From assembly GCF_030287445.1 (NCBI RefSeq), contig NZ_JASVWB010000002.1:6510001-6574000 (forward strand): a stretch of 64,000 nucleotides of DNA, in the 5' to 3' direction. The notes beneath the pieces are model-generated. The model saw nothing but the letters and a program-made list of their open reading frames with translations, did no database searches and was not told the DNA's origin. The position numbers and the translations under genes were made by a program. Source of the stretch: Streptomyces sp. ALI-76-A. Its GTDB lineage: Bacteria > Actinomycetota > Actinomycetes > Streptomycetales > Streptomycetaceae. Positions 28,099-34,431 of the stretch are shown here, piece by piece (positions within the stretch are counted from its first letter, which is position 1; each line of letters begins with the position of its first letter).

Positions 28099-28139
28099 CG
28101 GGTGACGAGAATCGAACTCGCGCTCTCAGCTTGGGAAGC
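28099..28139 (-). tRNA. 3'-half remnant of tRNA-Gly(CCC), probable old att site
   Basis: On the minus strand the sequence reads GCTTCCCAAGC (anticodon loop with CCC), then a variable region, a T arm with GAGTTCGATTCTC and an acceptor end GTCACCCG. This is the 3' half of actinobacterial tRNA-Gly(CCC). The 5' half is absent: sequence beyond the anticodon stem is unrelated, so it cannot be a working tRNA. Tyrosine-recombinase elements of Streptomyces typically use exactly such 3'-half tRNA segments as att cores. No second copy was seen in the window. Confidence 0.8.
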
Positions 28140-28448
28140 GACGGCGCTTGAGAAGGCGGATGCCTTCTGGGCGTATGTGCTCTTGCATGCCGCCTGAGGG
28201 GGCTGGATCGCACCGCTGCTGACCGTGATTGCCCGCTCCGTTGGGCACGCGGTGGGCACGGCGCCGTGGAGTGCAAGAGTGCGGCCTCCGTTGTGCTCAT
28301 TTGTGGCCTGGGGCACCTTGCCCAGCGTGCTGACTTCAGGGTGCCATTGCGGATGCACATCGACGCCCAACCCGGTCCCGCTCACACAGTGGGCTCGGGA
28401 TCCGGCGCTACGGCATTGTCAGCGCGGCCCGGCATCCTTGGAACGCAG
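28140..28448. other. Intergenic region after the tRNA remnant
   Basis: About 310 bases with no convincing gene, repeat or hairpin. Composition is less GC-biased than the core genome. Confidence 0.5.
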
Positions 28449-28574
28449 GTGAACGACGACGAGAAGCGGGACGCCATGGCTCTGGATTTCGACGTGGATC
28501 AGCCGGTGGTCGGTTTGAGGAGACAGCAGGCGCTGGTCGGCACGCCTTCCCTCCTGGGAGATCACGCACCATGA
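28449..28574 (+). CDS. Small hypothetical protein, translationally coupled
   Basis: 41 residues from GTG 28449 (NDDEKRDAMALDFDVDQP...). Its stop overlaps the ATG of the next gene (ATGA, 28571-28574), the main reason to believe it. No domain is recognised; it could be the tail of a truncated gene. Confidence 0.35.
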   Translation: MNDDEKRDAMALDFDVDQPVVGLRRQQALVGTPSLLGDHAP

Positions 28575-28867
28575 CCAGATCTGTGGACCCCGCCCTGCGC
28601 CAGGCCGAGTGGCATCGCACCTGTCCGGACTGCGCCGTATCGCGGAGGGAGAAGTGCGCGCCGGGTCGCGGCGGCCGTTCCAACACCCACCGCAGCCGGA
28701 TCGACTCGGCCCGGCGGGCGCTTCGACCTTTGCCTCACCGACAGGTGCTGCCCGCTGTGGCTGAGCGGCCGAGTTGGCCAGTAAGCACTTCAGTTGGCCA
28801 CCTCCGCGTTCAGTGCGGAGCGCGGCTATACCACCGCTTCGGAATCACGAGTTCGGCCGGTCGATGA
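28571..28867 (+). CDS. Small zinc-finger-like protein of mobile-element type
   Basis: 98 residues. The first ~50 hold a C-x2-C ... C pattern followed by basic and His residues (CPDCAVSRREKCAPGRGGR, then NTHRSRIDSARRAL), resembling the short zinc-finger proteins common on Streptomyces integrative elements. The C-terminal half looks random and may be read-through after a lost stop. Coupled to the preceding small gene. Confidence 0.45.
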   Translation: MTRSVDPALRQAEWHRTCPDCAVSRREKCAPGRGGRSNTHRSRIDSARRALRPLPHRQVLPAVAERPSWPVSTSVGHLRVQCGARLYHRFGITSSAGR

Positions 28868-30518
28868 GCCATCGCGTTTGAGCTACATCGCCGCTGCCCA
28901 CCGCCTGACTGGCTCTGGCAGCGGTGTAGAAGCGGTCTCGGTCTTTGTCGCTGTACGGCAACCATCCAGTCGAAGTCATCGTCAATCGAATACGGGTGCG
29001 ATTAGCGATCCATGCACCCTTGCACGGCACCTCGCGGTCAGGCACGCTGGCGACATAGTGAGCCTGTGAGCGAGTGCCTGATCCGGGAGGTGGCATGGAG
29101 GCGATGAGTCCGCAGGGCGCATTGTTGACTCTGTGCATCGCCCGCCTGCCTGACCGTTCGCTTCCGCGGCACGCTTGGGCTGCGGAGGTACTGGTTGAGC
29201 AGCTTTGGGCCTGCTCCGTTGGAGCCGGTCGCGAAGAGTGGCGCCAGCTTCTGGCACCGATGATCGCCGAGCAAGGCATCGACGCCCGCCGTGTCCGAGG
29301 CGAGGTCTGGCAACTCGCACGCAGCGGCGCTCTCGAACCGGCAGGTATCGGCCACCTAGCGCGGTTTACCGTGACTCCGGAAGCTGTCGAGGAGTCCAGG
29401 TCTGTGGCACCGATTAAATGCTCGGCCGAGGCCGACGAAGTACTGACGCAGGCAGTCGATCGGCTCACAGCTCGCTTGTTGGCTTCCTCGAAATAGGCCA
29501 ACGCCTTTCCGTCCTGCAGCGTGCCGGCCACCTGCGACGCACCGACACGCCGCCAGGAGGCCTGCTTGCGCCGCAGGAGGGTTAGCTGGACCCCGCCGTC
29601 GGCGGAAGCCGCCGTGACCCTCCAGCTCTCGTCCTTCCACAGATGGGGGGCCTGCCAAGTGCCGGGCTCGGTTTGCTGCCAATCAGCGATCTTGACTGCG
29701 GCCAGGTCCGTACTCATGTCGCGAGCGGTCGTGAAGCGCCGGGCCGGGTCGGTGTGTGTGACCTTGGCTACCAGCTGACGAAGGCGTCGGCAGACCCAAG
29801 CGGGCAGTTTGCGGTCCTCGGTACGCAGTGGCGGAAGGCCCTGTTGGAGCGCGTCGACGACGTCGGTGCGGCTGTAGGACGCGTAGTCGAACTTCCCCGC
29901 CAGTAGTTCCACAAGGACCACGCCAAGGGAGTAGAGGTCCGACGCTGCGGTGACGCGCGGTCCGATCATGATCTCTGGGGGCGAGTAGAGGTGCGCCACT
30001 TGAATGGCTGGCGTGGATCCAGAAGCATCCATCCGGCCAGCCACGCCCAGGTCGCCGATCTTGACGAGGTCGGCATCATCGGTGAGGAACAGGTTGGGGC
30101 TCTTGATGTCACGGTGCAGGATTCCGTGGTGCTCGTGCATCTCCCGCAGTCCCTGAAGCGCCGACTGGATGATTTGGAGGGACTTCGTTGGCGTGAATGT
30201 CCGGCCATCCTCCAGGGCGTCGGTGATGCTTCCCGCCTCGTAGTACGGCATGAGGATCTCGATCACGCGCATGGGCTGCGGATAGCCGGGAACCCCGGCC
30301 ACGGCCCGCATAGGGACGATATTGCGATGCTTGATCCTCTCCATGAGCTGAGGCTCGATCAGATCCGCGTCGTCGTGAAACTCGGCAAGATCGACGCACT
30401 TGCCGACAAGCCAGTTCCCCAGGTGAGGGTCCCACCACACGTGTACTTCGTGGACGCCCAGCGGCATGCTGTGCAAGGACTCGTAGTCCAGGATCAGGCG
30501 TCGCTTCTGCTCGGTCAC
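28845..30518 (-). CDS. Serine/threonine protein kinase, 3' end apparently eroded
   Basis: GTG start at 30518 with GGAG upstream. Kinase domain ~10-285: catalytic K40, HRDIKSPN (D137), GDLGVAG (DLG in place of DFG, D156) and YSPPEIM (APE region). A second soluble domain follows to about residue 345. Beyond that the frame runs another ~200 residues through sequence antisense to a plausible plus-strand gene (29095-29496) and looks non-coding, so the original stop was probably lost. There is no transmembrane segment. It lies 35 bases downstream of the split RNase-H-like gene, likely the same operon. Confidence 0.75.
   Translation of the reverse strand: MTEQKRRLILDYESLHSMPLGVHEVHVWWDPHLGNWLVGKCVDLAEFHDDADLIEPQLMERIKHRNIVPMRAVAGVPGYPQPMRVIEILMPYYEAGSITDALEDGRTFTPTKSLQIIQSALQGLREMHEHHGILHRDIKSPNLFLTDDADLVKIGDLGVAGRMDASGSTPAIQVAHLYSPPEIMIGPRVTAASDLYSLGVVLVELLAGKFDYASYSRTDVVDALQQGLPPLRTEDRKLPAWVCRRLRQLVAKVTHTDPARRFTTARDMSTDLAAVKIADWQQTEPGTWQAPHLWKDESWRVTAASADGGVQLTLLRRKQASWRRVGASQVAGTLQDGKALAYFEEANKRAVSRSTACVSTSSASAEHLIGATDLDSSTASGVTVNRARWPIPAGSRAPLRASCQTSPRTRRASMPCSAIIGARSWRHSSRPAPTEQAQSCSTSTSAAQACRGSERSGRRAMHRVNNAPCGLIASMPPPGSGTRSQAHYVASVPDREVPCKGAWIANRTRIRLTMTSTGWLPYSDKDRDRFYTAARASQAVGSGDVAQTRWLIDRPNS
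29095..29496 (+). CDS. Hypothetical helical protein
   Basis: 133 residues from ATG 29095, with GGGAGG 5 bases upstream. The composition is protein-like and helical (HAWAAEVLVEQLWACSVGAGREEW, a C-terminal DEVLTQAVDRLTARLL). It overlaps the probable read-through tail of the kinase on the other strand. No family is recognised. Confidence 0.5.
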   Translation: MEAMSPQGALLTLCIARLPDRSLPRHAWAAEVLVEQLWACSVGAGREEWRQLLAPMIAEQGIDARRVRGEVWQLARSGALEPAGIGHLARFTVTPEAVEESRSVAPIKCSAEADEVLTQAVDRLTARLLASSK

Positions 30519-30772
30519 CGCTCTACTCTCCGTTGATCGGGGTGACGCCGGGGCTACCGGTCGGCCTGTGCGTTTGACTCGTTCAGCCCGGCGAGGGCCG
30601 CCGCAAAGGCATCACCGCGCCCGGCCCAGTACCTGGGACGGGCTGAGAGACCCAACTGCGCCAGGTCGATACTGTCAACCGCGGTGGCCGGCACGCCGAT
30701 GAGTTTGCCGATCTTCTCGGTCTTCCACTCCTCACAGCGGATGCCTTCCTCGTGACAGGCAAGCTGGACTAG

Positions 30773-31842
30773 TTGTTCTGTCCCGGGAGGTTGTGGACGA
30801 GGGAGCCAGATCTCGGCTGAGGGATCTTGAAATGAGTGAGGGCCTTCCGGTTCGGTGTGGATTGCGACGTCTACACCGACAGAAAGGTCCTCGTGCCCCA
30901 CCGTAATGCACCCCTGACCGAGACCGGCCGTCTGCGTCTGGCTCGCTGCGTGGTCGAGGACGGCTGGACCCTGCGCAGGGCCGCCGAACGCTTCCAGGTC
31001 TCGCCGACCACCGCCCAGCGGTGGGCCGACCGCTACCGTCGATCCGGTGAGGCAGGCATGAGCGACCGCTCCAGCCGCCCGCGCACCAGCCCGCGCCGGA
31101 TGCCGACCCGCATCGAGCGGCGGATCATCAAGGTCCGCGTTCTGCGCCGCTGGGGACCGGCCCGCATCGCCTATCTGCTGCGGTTGAACCCGTCCACGGT
31201 GCACCGGGTCCTGGCCCGCTACAAGCTGGCCCGTCTCGCTCATCTCGACCGCGCTACCGGGCGGGTGATCCGCCGCTACGAACGGTCAGCGCCGGGCGAG
31301 TTGGTGCACGTGGACATCAAGAAGCTCGGCAACATCCCCGACGGCGGCGGCCACAAGACCCTGGGCCGCCAGGCCGGCCGCAAGACCCGCTCCGGCGTCG
31401 GTTACAGCTACCTGCACAACGCCGTCGACGATCACTCCCGCCTCGCCTACAGCGAGATCCACGCAGACGAGAAGAAGGAAACCGCAACCGCCTTCTGGGG
31501 CCGGGCCCAGACGTTCTTCGCCCAGGCCGGGATCACCGTCCAGCGGGTGCTGACCGACAACGGCTCCTGCTACCGCTCACGCGACTGGCGCGAAGCCCTT
31601 GCCACAGCCGGGATCACCCACAAGCGAACCCGCCCCTACCGGCCGCAGACGAACGGCAAGGTCGAGCGCTTCAACCGCACCCTGCTGGACGAGTGGGCCT
31701 ACGCCCGCCCCTACCGCACAGAGACTGAACGACGCGACGCATACCCCGGCTGGCTGCACACCTACAATCACCACCGCGGACACACCGCGCTGAAAGGCCA
31801 ACCACCCGCCAGCCGCGTCCCCAACCTCACGGGTCAGTACAA
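30773..31842 (+). mobile_element. IS481-family insertion sequence, CTAG target duplication
   Basis: 1,070 bp. The left end (TTGTTCTGTCCCG) and right end (CGGGTCAGTACAA) are imperfect inverted repeats (11 of 13), flanked on both sides by CTAG (30769-30772 and 31843-31846), the 4-bp target duplication. It carries one transposase gene. The right CTAG supplies the last base of the final sense codon and the TAG stop of the transposase. Ends and duplication are intact, so the insertion is recent. Confidence 0.85.
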
Positions 31843-31846
31843 CTAG
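30893..31846 (+). CDS. IS481-family transposase
   Basis: 317 residues from GTG 30893 (VPHRNAPLTETGRLRL is the usual opening of the family). An N-terminal pair of helix-turn-helix segments (LRRAAERFQVSPTTAQRWADRY) is followed by an rve integrase core with the DDE triad: ELVHVDIKKLG, VLTDNGSCYRS and NGKVERFNRTLLDEW. Length and motifs are complete, so it should be active. The stop codon is formed by the target-site CTAG. Confidence 0.93.
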   Translation: MPHRNAPLTETGRLRLARCVVEDGWTLRRAAERFQVSPTTAQRWADRYRRSGEAGMSDRSSRPRTSPRRMPTRIERRIIKVRVLRRWGPARIAYLLRLNPSTVHRVLARYKLARLAHLDRATGRVIRRYERSAPGELVHVDIKKLGNIPDGGGHKTLGRQAGRKTRSGVGYSYLHNAVDDHSRLAYSEIHADEKKETATAFWGRAQTFFAQAGITVQRVLTDNGSCYRSRDWREALATAGITHKRTRPYRPQTNGKVERFNRTLLDEWAYARPYRTETERRDAYPGWLHTYNHHRGHTALKGQPPASRVPNLTGQYN

Positions 31847-32435
31847 TGCTTCCAGGGACGCGCGGTCGGCGGCCTGCCGGTAGGCCCACTGCGCGTTCTT
31901 GCGGGTGGCCACCACGATCACGAGGTCGGGCGACAGGCCATGGATGTCTTGCTTGATGCGACGGTAGGTGTCCGCGATGAGATCGGTCCCCGTCAGCCCG
32001 TCCGCCTTGCCCAGACGCTCAGGGGCGCCAGAGATCGGGGATATGGCGGGATCGGATCGGAGGGCGCCGTACTGGAGGGCGCCGGCGGCAATAGCGATGC
32101 CAAGGACTTTCACGTATCCATTGCTTTCAGACGGGGCAGGGGAGTCGCGGGCAAGTGCGGTCGTGCGGCAGAGCTGGTGGTTCAGCTGCGGACCAGGTGG
32201 AGACTGGGCCTGGATGGCGGAGGTCTGGCCTCCACCACCGAAGTTTGAGTGGCGTGGATCACCGAAAACCGCGCTGGTCACACCGGCTGCAATTCGCCGT
32301 GTCGGCAGGGGCCCGCTGAAGAACCGCGCTACGCCGCGACCGCGGCGGCGTTCACCTTCCGTCGCTTCGGCGGACCGTAGGCCGGCCCGTGCCGCGTTCC
32401 CCCTCAAGACGCAGGCCCACGCTTGGGGCGCCGAT

Positions 32436-33422
32436 ATGGAGACTCAGTTCGCCCGTGGCGCCCTGCGAGACGCACGTGCGGGCGAGATCTCCTTCAACGA
32501 CTGGCACAACCGATGGTGGAACGCCCGCATCGTCGAGCCCCACACCCTGCGGGGCGACGCCTCCAGCATCAGGAACCACGTACTGCCGTATTTGGCCGAC
32601 TGGGAGATGCGGGCCATCACCCGCATGGACATCCAGAGCTGGATCCGCGCCCTCGTGGAGAAGGGCGCGGGAGCATCCGCGATCAAGCGGGCCTACAACC
32701 TGACGTCCTCCATGATGCGCGCGGCCGTCGACGACGACGTGATCGCGGTGAGCCCCTGCCGCAACATCGACCTGCCCGCCATCGCGGTCAAACCGCCACA
32801 GTGGTTCATGCTCGACCAGGCACAGAGCATCCTGGACGAACTGCCCACGCCTTGGCGGACGATGTGCCTGCTCGGCTTCTACACAGGGCTGCGCTGGGGC
32901 GAACTCTCCGGTCTTCACCGCCACCGCATCGACCAGCGTCGATCGCGCTTGTTCGTGGTGGAGGTCAACACCAAGAGCGGCATCAAGGAGTACCCGAAGA
33001 GCTCCAAGAGCCGCCGTGAAGTCCCGCTTCCGCCTCACGTCCTGGAGGCCCTCGAACGCCACATTCACCGGCTCGAACGGGACGACGTGGTGTTCACCAC
33101 CATCACCAAGGGCCGTGCCGGTCGCCTCCTCAGCGACAGCAACTGGCGCACCCAGACGTGGTGGCCGGCCGTTGATGCCGCCTGCTACTTCGACGGCGAC
33201 GGCGAGCAAAAGCCTGTCCCGCACTACCCGCCGCACTCCATGCGCCACACCTGCGCCTCATGGCTGGTCCAGAAGGGAGTCTCGCTCTACGAGGTCCAGC
33301 ACCTCCTCGGTCACGAGAGCTTCCAGACCACCCAGCGGTATGCCCACCTACAGCCGGACGCGCACAAGGCCGTGCTCGGAGCCTGGGAGCGTCTTGACGC
33401 CCCGCTGACCATTGCCGCATAG
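32436..33422 (+). CDS. int: Tyrosine recombinase (integrase), N-terminus probably truncated
   Basis: The frame is open from far upstream, but similarity to phage/ICE integrases starts only around AAFPLKTQAHAWGADME (about 32,394). ATG 32436 is the first in-frame ATG inside that region. The core-binding domain is complete (ISFNDWHNRWWNAR to MRAAVDDDVI), as is the catalytic domain with TGLRWGEL (Arg), HSMRHTCASWL (HxxR), LLGHES and the nucleophile in TTQRYAHL. The ~50-residue N-terminal arm-binding domain of this family is missing or scrambled. It is the only recombinase in the island, 7 kb and 11 kb from the proposed att sites. Confidence 0.85.
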   Translation: METQFARGALRDARAGEISFNDWHNRWWNARIVEPHTLRGDASSIRNHVLPYLADWEMRAITRMDIQSWIRALVEKGAGASAIKRAYNLTSSMMRAAVDDDVIAVSPCRNIDLPAIAVKPPQWFMLDQAQSILDELPTPWRTMCLLGFYTGLRWGELSGLHRHRIDQRRSRLFVVEVNTKSGIKEYPKSSKSRREVPLPPHVLEALERHIHRLERDDVVFTTITKGRAGRLLSDSNWRTQTWWPAVDAACYFDGDGEQKPVPHYPPHSMRHTCASWLVQKGVSLYEVQHLLGHESFQTTQRYAHLQPDAHKAVLGAWERLDAPLTIAA

Positions 33423-33426
33423 ACGT

Positions 33427-33458
33427 CCTTCGCCCTGTCCTCATGGACAGGGCGAAGG
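33427..33458. terminator. Bidirectional hairpin between int and the cyclase operon
   Basis: Perfect 14-bp stem (CCTTCGCCCTGTCC with its complement) and loop TCAT, starting 5 bases after the integrase stop; it also serves the convergent minus-strand operon. Confidence 0.88.
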
Positions 33459-33484
33459 CGTCTGTGTGTCTGCGGAAGGCTCGG

Positions 33485-33733
33485 TCAGGGGCGCCGGTCG
33501 GTCGGCTCGTCCTTTCTGGGCGAGGCCAAGGGCGACTGAGCACTGGATGCCTGGTCGGGTGCGGTGGCTTGGTGGCCGTGGAGTCGATAGACCATGTCGT
33601 CGGGGCACCGGTCCAAGCGGGTCTGGCGCCAGGCGACGTCGTAAGACAGGGCTGTTGCGCTGCGCCGCTGAATGAACAGGGCTCGGAGGCTGGTCAGAGG
33701 GGCCAACAGCATGCGCCACAGGGCGAGCTTCAT
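33485..33733 (-). CDS. Small hypothetical protein, last gene of the cyclase operon
   Basis: 82 residues. The ATG (33731-33733) overlaps the stop of the preceding gene (ATGA), so translation is coupled, which is the best evidence that it is real. The N-terminus (MKLALWRMLLAPLTSLRAL) is amphipathic or weakly hydrophobic; the C-terminus is polar. Family unknown. Confidence 0.5.
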   Translation of the reverse strand: MKLALWRMLLAPLTSLRALFIQRRSATALSYDVAWRQTRLDRCPDDMVYRLHGHQATAPDQASSAQSPLASPRKDEPTDRRP

Positions 33734-34431
33734 GGGTGCGCCCTTCGGGGTGCTCCGTCAGACCCGGAAATGTCCACTGCTGCGATGCCGCTGGGGAGAC
33801 TGCCGCCGTTGAGAGCCTTCAGGGAGTCGGACAGAACGACCATCGCCTGCTGTCGCTTCTCGATATCCGTGAACCCTCGGCCGACCTGCTCCCATTGCTG
33901 CAGGAGCGGGAACCACCAGCGGTCGCAGGAGCAGATCAGGCGAGCAAGGCGCTGGAGTTCGGCAACGTGTTCGTCGACCAGGGCGCCGGGGGCATGGTGT
34001 TCGAGTTGGTCCAGGACGACAAGGTCCGGGTGATCGTAGAGGTGGTCCTTCAGGAAGCGCAGGCGGCTGATTCGTTGCTTGTCCGCGGCCTGCTGTGCCA
34101 GTAGCTCCTGTGCTGCGCTGGGCAGACCGAGAGCCGCGTGGACGTTCAGCAGGCAGTAGTCAGGAGCACGACGAGGCAGTCGACCGAGGGCGGCATTTAC
34201 GGCGTCCTGCACGGTAGGCACGTCCGAGGCTCCCAGACGCGCCGCCGTCTCGGCAGCCGTGGCATGCACCGCGGTGCGTACTGCGTTTTCCACGTTGAGA
34301 GGCACACGCCACAGTGGTCGCCAGGTGATCGTGTACACGGCCTCGAAGGCGATGCCGTCGGTGGCGCTGGGCAGCAGACGCGGCTGGATGGACGTACTCG
34401 TACGGACGGCGCGGTGCCATGGCCACCTCAT
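33730..34431 (-). CDS. Hypothetical protein in the cyclase operon, possibly SPFH-like
   Basis: 233 residues. ATGA overlap with the 755-residue gene upstream. The N-terminal part reads like a beta-rich domain (DGIAFEAVYTITWRPLWRVPL) and then helices with AVRTAVHATAAETAARLG, a layout reminiscent of SPFH/band-7 domains, though the match is weak. A later stretch (RLRFLKDHLYDHPDLVVLDQLEHH) is helical. No transmembrane segment. The role is unknown, but strict coupling to the large protein suggests they act together. Confidence 0.65.
   Translation of the reverse strand: MRWPWHRAVRTSTSIQPRLLPSATDGIAFEAVYTITWRPLWRVPLNVENAVRTAVHATAAETAARLGASDVPTVQDAVNAALGRLPRRAPDYCLLNVHAALGLPSAAQELLAQQAADKQRISRLRFLKDHLYDHPDLVVLDQLEHHAPGALVDEHVAELQRLARLICSCDRWWFPLLQQWEQVGRGFTDIEKRQQAMVVLSDSLKALNGGSLPSGIAAVDISGSDGAPRRAHP

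Larger units (their letters stand above)
30554..32113 (-). pseudogene. RNase-H/RuvC-fold-like gene split by the IS481 element
   Basis: The two halves are 31843-32113 (5') and 30554-30772 (3'). Removing the insertion plus one CTAG copy restores one frame: ...ADRASLEALVQLACHEEG... The rejoined product is about 160 residues from GTG 32113. It opens VKVLGIAIAAGALQYGAL, a beta-hairpin typical of the RNase H/RuvC fold (with Ala where the first catalytic Asp is usual), and closes GRGDAFAAALAGL, like the last helix of RuvC. The fold assignment is by eye only. Probably co-transcribed with the kinase downstream. Confidence 0.6.
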
